Shown here one piece after another: positions 1 to 7,787 of a stretch of DNA of 64,000 bases (its first letter is position 1; each line of letters begins with the position of its first letter). This stretch comes from Vibrio plantisponsor (GTDB lineage Bacteria; Pseudomonadota; Gammaproteobacteria; Enterobacterales; Vibrionaceae). Both the position numbers and the translations under genes were made by a program. The stretch lies in contig NZ_JABEQC010000015.1 of assembly GCF_013041605.1 (NCBI RefSeq), positions 26,435-90,434 on the forward strand, written 5' to 3'. The notes beneath the pieces are model-generated. The model was not told the DNA's origin. It saw only the letters and a program-made list of their open reading frames with translations, and made no database searches.

Positions 1-135
1 TCCGATAGAGAAGCGAGGAAACTGCATTTTCTCAAGCACTAAAACATCGATACCTTGCTTGTTAAGCAAAGCTGCGGCCGTCGAACCAGACGGCCCCGCG
101 CCAATAATAACGACTTGACGTTGCTGTATATCCAT
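1..135 (-). CDS. FAD-dependent oxidoreductase (halogenase/monooxygenase-like), N-terminus only
   Basis: Reading the minus strand from the ATG at 135 gives 45 residues that run off the left edge. They contain a Rossmann dinucleotide motif, VIIGAGPSGSTAA (residues 9-21), and then a FPRFSIG segment. That second motif is typical of the tryptophan-halogenase/geranylgeranyl-reductase type of FAD-dependent oxidoreductases. The gene is co-directional with the methyltransferase upstream (25 bp gap), so it is probably a tailoring enzyme for the aryl-polyene head group or chain. The catalytic part lies outside the window, so halogenase, hydroxylase and reductase cannot be told apart here. Confidence 0.8.
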   Translation of the reverse strand, partial: MDIQQRQVVIIGAGPSGSTAAALLNKQGIDVLVLEKMQFPRFSIG

Positions 136-160
136 TACAATTATTCTCTGATTATTATTT

Positions 161-1228
161 TTACTTTGCTTTTAGTTCTAACAACGTATGCCCCAGACCA
201 ATGTGATCTGTACGTTCCACCACTTCTAGGCCAGCTGCATCAACGATCTCAAGAAAATCATCACTGCGATAAAAACGGCTATTACCATTTGCCAAGCAGG
301 TAAAATAAAGCGAGGTAGCGTTCAAGCTGTAGGAAGCCGCATCATATTTCTGCGCATCCCAGAATAGCTCCAAAATATACACTTTTGAATCTGGTTTTAG
401 CTGCTGTTTGACTCTTTGTAGAATGCTTAGAATTTCCATTGGCGAAAAACAGTCTAAAAACTGACTCATCCACCACACATCGGCTTGTTCTGGCAAAGCT
501 TGGCTCTTATCCAACATGTTAGCTGGATAACCCTTTATACGTTGCGAAAAACCATTTTCTTCGGCATTTTTTAGTGCCATTTCAAGCTGTTGAGGAAGGT
601 CAACAATCGTCACTTGAACATCTTTATCGTAGTGACAGCACTGCATCGCCCATTTACCTGTGTTGCCACCAATATCAACCAGAGTTTTAGGCTTGGAAGC
701 AAAGACACGTTCAAGAAGGATCGGAAACGAACGATCTGAGTAAAAATGGTCGAACTGGAACCAGCTCTGCTTTGCTTTTTCAGGCAAACGAGAAAGACCT
801 TGATAAATGGTTTCCCATTCGCCCAGCTCTTTAAGACCAGCGGGTTTACCTTCGGTAATAGACTCGGTTAGATGCATCATAGCGGCGTAACAAACATCTG
901 CGGTGAAATCCATGTTTGCTTGAGTCATGCCGTCATGAAGAATGAAATGACCCAGATTTGCCAATATGTAATTGGGCTTTTGCCACAACACGATGTTGGC
1001 ACTGATCGCCATATCCAGAAGAACTTTGACACCGTACTCAGATACACCCGTCGCTTTGGAAAGAGATTCAGCGCTCGCGCCTTGCGAACCCGCTTTATCC
1101 AATTCCATTAAAATACCTAAATCACGCAATGTACGTGCGGTATGAAAAATAATTGGCGCAAAAGATAACTTTTGCGCCTCGGTTTTCGCTTCTAGAGCGT
1201 TATAAGGGTCTTGTTTTTGTTCAAACAC
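161..1228 (-). CDS. SAM-dependent methyltransferase of the aryl polyene cluster
   Basis: 355 residues. A winged-helix/dimerisation region (about 20-100) is followed by a Rossmann-type methyltransferase domain. The SAM-binding motif LVDIGGNTGK is at 183-192 and an acidic VTIVDLP loop follows. This is the layout of caffeate/hydroxyneurosporene O-methyltransferase-like enzymes. The start is a GTG at 1228, preceded by AGG at a suitable distance. The gene lies between the FAD oxidoreductase and the lipoprotein gene on the minus arm of the APE cluster. Known APE pigments carry ring methyl groups, so methylation of the aryl head (C- or O-) is the likely role. That substrate assignment is inference. 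Confidence 0.85.
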   Translation of the reverse strand: MFEQKQDPYNALEAKTEAQKLSFAPIIFHTARTLRDLGILMELDKAGSQGASAESLSKATGVSEYGVKVLLDMAISANIVLWQKPNYILANLGHFILHDGMTQANMDFTADVCYAAMMHLTESITEGKPAGLKELGEWETIYQGLSRLPEKAKQSWFQFDHFYSDRSFPILLERVFASKPKTLVDIGGNTGKWAMQCCHYDKDVQVTIVDLPQQLEMALKNAEENGFSQRIKGYPANMLDKSQALPEQADVWWMSQFLDCFSPMEILSILQRVKQQLKPDSKVYILELFWDAQKYDAASYSLNATSLYFTCLANGNSRFYRSDDFLEIVDAAGLEVVERTDHIGLGHTLLELKAK

Positions 1229-1256
1229 GAAAAAGCCTAATTAGATTTATTTGAAA

Positions 1257-1646
1257 CTATTTTACTGACGCTCTAGCTAACTGTTTCTGAATATCGACAT
1301 TCAGATTATTAACCCAGCGATTGTAATTACGGTGAATATTGCCGCCACCCGCTTTCAAATTCACAGAACCGACGTAGATGATGGAATAATATTTGTCACT
1401 ATAAGGAATACGAATTTCCGCGCTATGATCTCGAGCCACTAGTTTGGCAGTTAATTCCGTTGGAGTGCTGTTTGAAATCACCCAACCTCTATTAGTTGCA
1501 GCAACAACAATCGCTGCTTTTACTTCATCGCTTTGAAGATTATAAGCAACAGGAGTATTCTCAACGTTCATGATTGGTTGAACGCGCCCACAGCCAGCTA
1601 AAAGAACAACTAACATAATCGAAATCGTATATTTTATTGCTTTCAT
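1257..1646 (-). CDS. Small lipoprotein of the aryl polyene cluster
   Basis: 129 residues with a lipoprotein signal: a basic start (MKAIKYT), a hydrophobic core, and lipobox LLAGC with the lipidated Cys at residue 19. The remainder is a small soluble domain that I do not recognise beyond its place in APE clusters. The ATG at 1646 has a good AAGGAA ribosome site. It heads the minus-strand arm, 78 bp from the divergent ketosynthase-like gene, so both arms must be expressed from a very short shared promoter region. A role in placing or anchoring the polyene in the envelope is plausible but unproven. Confidence 0.75.
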   Translation of the reverse strand: MKAIKYTISIMLVVLLAGCGRVQPIMNVENTPVAYNLQSDEVKAAIVVAATNRGWVISNSTPTELTAKLVARDHSAEIRIPYSDKYYSIIYVGSVNLKAGGGNIHRNYNRWVNNLNVDIQKQLARASVK

Positions 1647-1724
1647 TGCATTTCCTTGCTTTGATTGGGGAATTTTTATAAACGAGCATAGTATTTAATG
1701 TGCTCAACAACAAATCAATACGTT

Positions 1725-2450
1725 ATGTCAAATCAGTTGCATTTAATCTCATTTAATATCGATGCTTGGTCAGCAAACAGTTTGGGTATCTCAGATTTGT
1801 CTGATTGGCAACAATGGTCCCAAAACCATCAATGGCCAGAAGATGAAACCATCGAAGCCGGTCTCATCCCTGCGATGATGCGCCGCCGCATGAGCCCTCT
1901 GAGTAAACTGGCGGTTCAAACGGCTATCCATCTTCTGCAGGAAGAATCCATTGATTACTTGGTTTTCTCAAGTCGTCATGGTGAACTGCGTCGAAGTGCT
2001 GAGTTAATTCGGAATATTCTTGCGGGTGAAGAAGCGTCGCCAATGAATTTTTCTCAATCGGTACACAACACAGCGGCAGGTTTATCAACCATTGCAACAA
2101 AACAAGCTATTCCAGTGACTTCTATTGCTGCTGGCGACAACACTTTTCACAGCGCACTTATCGAAGCTTGGATCTATCTCAAGCAAAATCCCAACGCTAA
2201 GGTATTACTGGTCGATTTTGATGAACCCCTACCTGACGATTATTCTGAATACGAAAATAAACAGTTCAAAGGATATGCATTGGGCTTGGTTTTGTCCGCG
2301 GGTCATACGTGGCAAGTTGCACAATGTAAAAAAACGGATACTATCAACACCCTACCTCAAGCACTTAGCTTTTTGACACACTATTTATGCAAACAACCTC
2401 ACTGGATTATTGAAGGTGAAAGAACTTCATGGGAATGGCAGCAAGCATGA
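1725..2450 (+). CDS. apeC: Beta-ketoacyl synthase chain-length-factor-like protein (ApeC-like)
   Basis: 241 residues, about half the length of a full ketosynthase. The N-terminal FNIDAWSANSLG and MMRRRMSPLSKLAVQTA stretches match the truncated ketoacyl-synthase-like N-terminal domain (Ketoacyl-synt_2 type) of APE, flexirubin and DAR clusters. The usual Cys-His-His triad is absent, so it should act as a non-catalytic partner of a true ketosynthase, most likely the one at 13305 (ApeO-like). I chose the ATG at 1725 because the homology begins there. An in-frame ATG at 1698 would add nine residues, and neither has a clear Shine-Dalgarno. It is the first gene of the plus-strand operon and shares an ATGA with the next gene. 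Confidence 0.8.
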   Translation: MSNQLHLISFNIDAWSANSLGISDLSDWQQWSQNHQWPEDETIEAGLIPAMMRRRMSPLSKLAVQTAIHLLQEESIDYLVFSSRHGELRRSAELIRNILAGEEASPMNFSQSVHNTAAGLSTIATKQAIPVTSIAAGDNTFHSALIEAWIYLKQNPNAKVLLVDFDEPLPDDYSEYENKQFKGYALGLVLSAGHTWQVAQCKKTDTINTLPQALSFLTHYLCKQPHWIIEGERTSWEWQQA

Positions 2451-3217
2451 ATGCTGTAAATAAATATTGGCGAATTTTTGCGACAGGGCTCTGTTTCGCA
2501 ATTTTTGGTTTAGGCGGTTTAACACTCAGTTTTATTATTATTCCTTTAATTAGACTGACTACACCAAATACAACTCAGCGTGAATATCGAGTACAAAACG
2601 TCATTCGCATTACGTTTAATTTTTTCTGTCGCTTAATGAAATTCACCGGTGCGATTGATTACAGAATTGAAGGCGCAGAAATTCTAGCCAACGATAAGGA
2701 CTGCCTTATTGTCGCAAACCACCCAAGCCTTATTGATTATGTGTTGGTCGCTTCTCAGCTAAAACAGTGTGACTGCTTAGTTAAAGCCGCTATCTGGTCA
2801 AACCCGTTTATGAAACACATTGTCAAAGCGGCCGGTTATATTCCCAACGAAACGCCTGATGATCTGCTTGATTTGTGTGAAGAGCGATTTGAACGAGGCA
2901 ACGTGCTACTCGTATTTCCGGAAGGCACCCGCACGACACCGGGTGTAGCCTCAAAGCTTCAGCGCGGTGCGGCGCAGATAGCCATCCGCACACAAAGAGA
3001 CTTACGCATAATACATATTTCCGTTTCTCCTAGCTTTCTCACAAAAGAAAAAAAATGGTATCAAGTTCCGGAAACCAAGCCTTTTTTCCATGTGGAAGTT
3101 AAGGATAAAGTTGAGGTCATGCCCTTTATAGAGCAAACTAATAACCCAACTTCAGCAGCAAGAAGGCTTAACAGTTATCTTGCTGAAGCAATTTTTCCAT
3201 CTATTAATAATAACTAA
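2447..3217 (+). CDS. Lysophospholipid/1-acylglycerol-phosphate acyltransferase family protein
   Basis: 256 residues from the ATG at 2447, which forms an ATGA overlap with the preceding stop. An in-frame upstream ATG at 2429 is less likely. There is one hydrophobic N-terminal segment (about 10-38), then the PlsC-type acyltransferase signature: HPSLID (HX4D, His about residue 92) and FPEGTR (substrate-binding block III). It sits directly before the two ACP genes of the APE operon, so it probably transfers the polyene acyl chain from ACP to a lipid or glycerol-type acceptor in the inner membrane. The acceptor is unknown. Confidence 0.85.
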   Translation: MNAVNKYWRIFATGLCFAIFGLGGLTLSFIIIPLIRLTTPNTTQREYRVQNVIRITFNFFCRLMKFTGAIDYRIEGAEILANDKDCLIVANHPSLIDYVLVASQLKQCDCLVKAAIWSNPFMKHIVKAAGYIPNETPDDLLDLCEERFERGNVLLVFPEGTRTTPGVASKLQRGAAQIAIRTQRDLRIIHISVSPSFLTKEKKWYQVPETKPFFHVEVKDKVEVMPFIEQTNNPTSAARRLNSYLAEAIFPSINNN

Positions 3218-3227
3218 GTAGGTCCTC

Positions 3228-3488
3228 GTGGAAGTACTACATAACGAAATTAAGCAGTTGATTATCGACGCCCTAAACCTTGAAGACATCTCAATTGATG
3301 AAATTGAAACAGAAGCGCCATTATTCGGGGATGGACTGGGACTAGACTCTATTGATGCACTTGAGCTTGGCTTGGCAATTAAAAAGAAATATAACATCGT
3401 AATCGATGCTGATGATTCAAATACGCGCCAACACTTCGCTTCTGTAGCTAACCTAGCAGCGTATATTTCATCTCAAACTAGCAACTAA
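3228..3488 (+). CDS. apeE: Acyl carrier protein (ApeE-like)
   Basis: 86 residues, acidic and helical, with the phosphopantetheine attachment motif GLDSIDALEL (Ser about residue 41). It starts at a GTG (3228) preceded by TAGGTCC. A second ACP follows 16 bp downstream. In the described E. coli APE system one ACP carries the growing polyene and two ACPs are encoded side by side, as here. It carries acyl intermediates as thioesters between the ketosynthase, ketoreductase and dehydratase of this operon. No dedicated phosphopantetheinyl transferase gene is visible in the window, so activation needs an enzyme encoded elsewhere. Confidence 0.9.
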   Translation: MEVLHNEIKQLIIDALNLEDISIDEIETEAPLFGDGLGLDSIDALELGLAIKKKYNIVIDADDSNTRQHFASVANLAAYISSQTSN

Positions 3489-3504
3489 TTTGTAGAAAAC
3501 GATT

Positions 3505-3762
3505 ATGACAGATTTAAACAAGCAACAGGTTTTTGACCAAGTTAAAGAGGCTCTGGTAGAACTTTTCGAAATTGATGAAGCCGATATTCAACCTGAAGCT
3601 CACTTATACCAAGATCTCGATTTAGATAGCATCGACGCTGTTGACCTCGTGGTACACCTGCAAAACGTGACTGGTAAAAAAATCAAACCAGAAGAGTTTA
3701 AAATGGTGCGTACTGTCGATGACGTTGTTGAATCAGTAGTAGAACTGCTGAAGGAAGCCTGA
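3505..3762 (+). CDS. apeF: Acyl carrier protein (ApeF-like)
   Basis: 85 residues. A classical ACP core with DLDLDSIDAVDLVV, where the modified Ser is about residue 39, and the helix III KMVRTVDDVVE segment. Strongly acidic overall. Its stop overlaps the next gene's ATG (TGATG at 3760-3764), a mark of translational coupling. It differs clearly from the preceding ACP, which suggests a division of labour, for example one ACP for the aryl starter and one for elongation. Which does which cannot be decided from sequence alone. Confidence 0.9.
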   Translation: MTDLNKQQVFDQVKEALVELFEIDEADIQPEAHLYQDLDLDSIDAVDLVVHLQNVTGKKIKPEEFKMVRTVDDVVESVVELLKEA

Positions 3763-4319
3763 TGCGCCACTTGCTGACAGGTTTGTCTGCAATTGTTCTG
3801 CTCGCGTATCCATTTGCAATTTACTACGGTATCGATAAGTTCGGTCTGAGTATTTTAGGAGCAACGCTCGCTGTATTCTTTGTGTTACGCATTTTCACAG
3901 CAAGTCGAACCAAACTAAAAGAATTCAAACAGTTAGCAATTATAAGTGGTCTTATCGGGATCACTTTAATTGTTTTGGGCATTCTGTTCCGTAGTAAAGG
4001 CTGGTTGCTGTTTTATCCTGTTGCCGTCAACGCTTGCATGTTGATGGTGTTCGCAAGCAGCTTAAAGCAACCCCAAACCATCATCGAAAGACTCGCCAGA
4101 TTACAAGAACCCGATCTTCCGCAAAGTGGCATTGACTACACGCGAAAAGTGACTCAAGTCTGGTGTCTGTTTTTCCTATTTAACGGAATCACGGCGTTAT
4201 ACACCTGTTTCTTACCAATTGAGATTTGGACGTTATATAACGGCCTGATTAGTTACCTTCTGATTGGAGTGCTGTTTGCAGCCGAGTGGTTGGTACGTCA
4301 ATTTGTTCGCAAGGATTAG
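3762..4319 (+). CDS. Integral membrane protein of the aryl polyene cluster (COG4648-like)
   Basis: 185 residues with about five hydrophobic segments: roughly 5-22, 24-42, 55-72, 77-95 and 130-175. No catalytic motif is recognisable. It is coupled to the upstream ACP gene by a one-base stop/start overlap and followed after 7 bp by the ligase gene, so it is an integral part of the operon. Similar COG4648-type membrane proteins recur at this position in APE clusters. Its role is not established; it may hold the synthase at the membrane or help hand over the product. Confidence 0.7.
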   Translation: MRHLLTGLSAIVLLAYPFAIYYGIDKFGLSILGATLAVFFVLRIFTASRTKLKEFKQLAIISGLIGITLIVLGILFRSKGWLLFYPVAVNACMLMVFASSLKQPQTIIERLARLQEPDLPQSGIDYTRKVTQVWCLFFLFNGITALYTCFLPIEIWTLYNGLISYLLIGVLFAAEWLVRQFVRKD

Positions 4320-4326
4320 CAACTCA

Positions 4327-5691
4327 ATGACATTAAGCGGCACAACATTTAGCTCACTTTCTCATTTGTTACTAGAAAAACGCGAAAATTCATTAGTCGC
4401 GTTTGGCGCTGAGGGTGACATTACATGGGCTCAGTTTGTCGCGGATGTGAGCTATCACATCAATCTGCTCATTGAGACGCCACAACAAAACATCGCACTG
4501 TGTGCTCGCGATAGCTATTTGTTTACTGTTGGACTGTTTGCCCTGTTCCATGCAGGGAAAACCGTCATTTTACCGGGCAACTATCAACCGGAAGCACTGG
4601 AAGAACTGAGTTCGCAATTTGACGTTTTATTGTGTGATGACGCGATCTCACCATTACGCAGCGCCGAGACTCAACTTATCACTACGGGCCACAACCCTAA
4701 CCCGCACGCTTTTGCACCTCTTGACCCTGAAAGCATTCAGCTTATTTTGTTTACTTCTGGTTCAAGCGGCACACCGAAAGCCATCCATAAGACCCTAAAT
4801 CAGCTCAGTGTTGAAGTTGAAATTCTGCATTCCTTATGGGGGGAGGAAATCCCTAACAGTCGGATAGAAAGTACGGTTTCCCACCAGCATATCTACGGTT
4901 TGTTGTTCAGAGTTCTGTGGCCGTTATGTGCAGGCAACTCATTCGCCCGACACAGTTTGGAGTTTCCTGAACAAATCACCCATCATGCCAATCAGAATAC
5001 GGTGTTAGTCAGTAGTCCTGCACTGCTAAAACGCCTGACAGAAGAGCACCTACCAACTAGGCTCAGATGTCTCTTTTCATCGGGTGGGCCGCTGCCTTTT
5101 ACCGCAGCAAACCATGCAGAAGAATTGTTTAACTTTAGGCCAATAGAAGTGTTCGGCAGCACTGAAACGGGTGGTATTGCCTATCGCCAGCAAGTCACCG
5201 AGCAAACCCCTTGGTCACTGTTTCCCAAGGTGGAAGCTGAGTTAAATCAAGAGAACTGCTTACGTTTACGTTCTGCCCATATTGACCCAACGGGTTGGTA
5301 TCAAACGGCTGATGAATGTGAGTTCGTGTCTGAAAATCAGTTTATTTTGAAAGGTCGCACGGATCGGATAATCAAAGTTGAAGAGAAACGCGTGTCACTG
5401 GTAGAAGTAGAAAAACGCGTTGACCAGTTAGACTACGTTCAAGAGTGTGTCGTTATTCCGATGCAGCAGGCAGAACGATTGATTTTAGCCGCAGCCATTG
5501 TGCTGACTGATAGCGGTAACGCAAAGCTTGCCGAGCTTGGCAAAGGCAAGTTTTGGTTGCTGCTACGCAATGAACTGAGGCGTTGGCTTGAACCTATTGC
5601 TGTACCACGCAGTTTTAGAGTGGTAAAAGAGATCCCATTAAACAGTCAAGGTAAGCGCCAAGTCGCCGAACTTGAAAAATTATTCCAATAA
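4327..5691 (+). CDS. apeH: AMP-dependent acyl-ACP/acyl-CoA synthetase (ApeH-like)
   Basis: 454 residues from the ATG at 4327; the reading frame is open upstream, but homology starts here. It belongs to the ANL adenylating family. The P-loop-like A3 motif FTSGSSGTPK is at about residues 141-150, EVFGSTETGG (A5) at about 276, a TGWYQTADE (A7) stretch follows, and LKGRTDRIIKVEEKRVSLVEVE (A8 hinge) leads into the C-terminal domain with a late catalytic Lys (SQGKRQ). In the APE pathway this enzyme activates the aromatic acid and loads it on an ACP. With the ammonia-lyase in the same operon, a cinnamate- or coumarate-type acid is the expected substrate here. That specificity is inference. Confidence 0.87.
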   Translation: MTLSGTTFSSLSHLLLEKRENSLVAFGAEGDITWAQFVADVSYHINLLIETPQQNIALCARDSYLFTVGLFALFHAGKTVILPGNYQPEALEELSSQFDVLLCDDAISPLRSAETQLITTGHNPNPHAFAPLDPESIQLILFTSGSSGTPKAIHKTLNQLSVEVEILHSLWGEEIPNSRIESTVSHQHIYGLLFRVLWPLCAGNSFARHSLEFPEQITHHANQNTVLVSSPALLKRLTEEHLPTRLRCLFSSGGPLPFTAANHAEELFNFRPIEVFGSTETGGIAYRQQVTEQTPWSLFPKVEAELNQENCLRLRSAHIDPTGWYQTADECEFVSENQFILKGRTDRIIKVEEKRVSLVEVEKRVDQLDYVQECVVIPMQQAERLILAAAIVLTDSGNAKLAELGKGKFWLLLRNELRRWLEPIAVPRSFRVVKEIPLNSQGKRQVAELEKLFQ

Positions 5692-5713
5692 AAACGAAGA
5701 AAACGCCGATTAT

Positions 5714-6085
5714 ATGATGGCTAAAAGAAAACCAACGTTACTGGCTTGCGAGCAATCAGAACACCACGTGCTACTGACATTTAAGGTAGACGAAGATATC
5801 GAAGATTTTAAGGGGCATTTCAATCACTTTCCCCTACTACCCGGTGTCACCCAAATTGATTGGGCGATCTTCTACGCTCGTCAATATTTGAACACACCAG
5901 CTCATTTCAAGGGCATGGAAGTGATTAAGTTCCAAGAACCCATTTTGCCTAACGCAGAAGTCACCCTGAGCTTAACGTGGGACGAAAGCAAACAAAAGCT
6001 GGCGTTCAGCTATCAATCTCAAAGAAATGACGAAGCCGTAACCCATTCATCAGGCAAAATGAAACTGGGAGATGCCAGTGAGTAA
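5714..6085 (+). CDS. apeI: Hotdog-fold 3-hydroxyacyl-ACP dehydratase (ApeI-like)
   Basis: 123 residues from the ATG at 5714. The open frame extends to a TTG at 5672 inside the previous gene, which I consider less likely. It has the FabA/FabZ-type hotdog signature GHFNHFPLLPGVTQIDWA, including the catalytic His in GHF and the PGV turn. In the E. coli APE system ApeI forms a dehydratase heterocomplex with ApeP, and the matching ApeP-like gene is at 14485. It would remove water from the 3-hydroxyacyl-ACP to build the conjugated double bonds. The stop overlaps the next gene by 14 bp. Confidence 0.85.
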   Translation: MMAKRKPTLLACEQSEHHVLLTFKVDEDIEDFKGHFNHFPLLPGVTQIDWAIFYARQYLNTPAHFKGMEVIKFQEPILPNAEVTLSLTWDESKQKLAFSYQSQRNDEAVTHSSGKMKLGDASE

Positions 6086-7787
6086 GCTTGATTACCGCCC
6101 ATGTTTTTTAATCCCTTGTTATAACCATGGCGGAACTGTCGCGGCTGTGATTGATTCTCTGGCTGATTTCGATTTCCCCGTGTTTCTTGTGGATGACGGC
6201 AGCAACAAAGAGACCAAATTTGCTCTTTCGGAAGTCGCAAAACGCGATAACGTTTCACTGATTACCTTGCCTAAAAACCAAGGTAAAGGTGGTGCGGTCA
6301 TGGCGGGCATACGCCATGCACATTGGCTCGGGTACAGCCATGTAATTCAGATAGATGCTGACGGTCAGCATGACATCAATGCATTACCGAATCTAATCGA
6401 AAAATCGAAGAATCACCCCCATCACCTAATTTCGGGACAGCCCGTTTACGACGAAAGTGTTCCGAAAGCTCGACTATACGGCCGATATGTCACCCATGTC
6501 TGGGTTTGGATTGAAACACTCTCGCTGGAAATCAAAGACAGCATGTGTGGCTTCCGCGCTTATCCGGTACAAGCAGCGATTGATGTGATGAATCGCAACG
6601 ACATCGGCAGTCGTATGGATTTCGATACAGAAATCTTTGTTCGTATGTTCTGGAATGGCGTGCAGTTCAAGTTCATCAATACCCGTGTAATTTATCCAGA
6701 AGACGGCATTTCCCATTTCGATTCACTATGGGATAACGTCAAAATCAGCTGGATGCATACCCGACTGTTTTTCGGCATGTTGCCACGTATTCCTAAATTA
6801 CTGACACGCAGAAATAACCGTAGCTCCGAAGCTCACTGGTCAAAACGCCAAGAACGCGGAACGGTGCTAGGTATTAAAGTGTTGATGGCAATCTACAAGT
6901 TATTGGGGAGAAGGGTTTTTCGCGCCATTTTAAAACTGGTAATGGGCTATTACCACCTCACAGGTAAGCAAGCAAAAACATCATCAGAGCAGTTTCTCAC
7001 TCAGATAAAAACCTTTGCCGAGCAACAACAGTTGCCTGTTGGCAAAAACCTAACCAGCTATAACCATTTATTGTCGTTCGGTGAAACTATGCTCGACAAA
7101 CTGGCGGCATGGCGAGGCGATTTTAACGTGGACAATCTTACCGTACATGGTCAGGAACAGCTTAAGCCATTAATCGACCAAAAACGCGGTGTACTTTTAT
7201 TAGGATCTCATTTAGGCAACATTGAGTTATGCCGCGCGTTAAGTCGACGCCACACACATTTAAAGATAAACGCTTTGGTGTTTACCGAACATGCAGAGCG
7301 CTTTAACGCGGTAATGAAAGCGGTGAATCCGAAGTCAGAGCTGAATCTAATTCAGGTCAGCAAAATCGGTCCTGACACTGCGATTATGCTACAGCAAATG
7401 ATAGAACGAGGTGAATGGGTCGTTATCGTTGGCGACAGAACCTCAACAAGTGTAGAAAGTCGCGTAGTGTGGGCAGATTTCCTCGGAAAACCAGCACCGT
7501 TTCCTCAAGGCCCATTTATGTTGGCTTCTGTCCTTGAAGCTCCTGTATACCTTATTTTTGGCCTGCGTGACGACCAGAGTAAACATCCGCACTTTGATGT
7601 CTACTTCGAGCATTTTAGTGACGGTATCCAATTGCCTCGCGCAACAAGGCAGCAATCTTTGCAACAAGTGGTTCAGCAGTACGCCAATCGCTTACAACAC
7701 TACACAATGAAAGCACCACTGCAGTGGTACAACTTCTTCAACTTCTGGGAATTAAGCAAAAACCATGACGAAGACAAACGACAATAA
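6072..7787 (+). CDS. Fusion of a family 2 glycosyltransferase and an LpxL-like acyltransferase
   Basis: 571 residues with two domains. Residues about 10-230 are a GT-A glycosyltransferase: PCYNHGGTVAAVIDSL at the N-terminus, VFLVDDGS, and the metal-binding QIDADGQHD near residue 95. Residues about 290-560 are a lysophospholipid acyltransferase of the LpxL/HtrB type, with GSHLGNIEL (HX4E, near 378) and a GDRTS segment. Such fusions are typical of APE and flexirubin clusters. The protein could add a sugar and then an acyl group to the lipid carrier of the polyene. It overlaps the upstream dehydratase by 14 bp and the downstream ammonia-lyase by 23 bp, so translation is coupled. Confidence 0.87.
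   Translation: MPVSKLDYRPCFLIPCYNHGGTVAAVIDSLADFDFPVFLVDDGSNKETKFALSEVAKRDNVSLITLPKNQGKGGAVMAGIRHAHWLGYSHVIQIDADGQHDINALPNLIEKSKNHPHHLISGQPVYDESVPKARLYGRYVTHVWVWIETLSLEIKDSMCGFRAYPVQAAIDVMNRNDIGSRMDFDTEIFVRMFWNGVQFKFINTRVIYPEDGISHFDSLWDNVKISWMHTRLFFGMLPRIPKLLTRRNNRSSEAHWSKRQERGTVLGIKVLMAIYKLLGRRVFRAILKLVMGYYHLTGKQAKTSSEQFLTQIKTFAEQQQLPVGKNLTSYNHLLSFGETMLDKLAAWRGDFNVDNLTVHGQEQLKPLIDQKRGVLLLGSHLGNIELCRALSRRHTHLKINALVFTEHAERFNAVMKAVNPKSELNLIQVSKIGPDTAIMLQQMIERGEWVVIVGDRTSTSVESRVVWADFLGKPAPFPQGPFMLASVLEAPVYLIFGLRDDQSKHPHFDVYFEHFSDGIQLPRATRQQSLQQVVQQYANRLQHYTMKAPLQWYNFFNFWELSKNHDEDKRQ

Noticed and set aside
1698..1724. Upstream ATG of the chain-length-factor-like gene as the true start
   Set aside because: The nine extra residues (MCSTTNQYV) do not resemble the family N-terminus, although the alternative cannot be excluded.
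3152..3397. Antisense open frame over the first ACP gene
   Set aside because: Low-complexity Ser-rich translation produced by the acidic ACP sequence on the other strand; a shadow.
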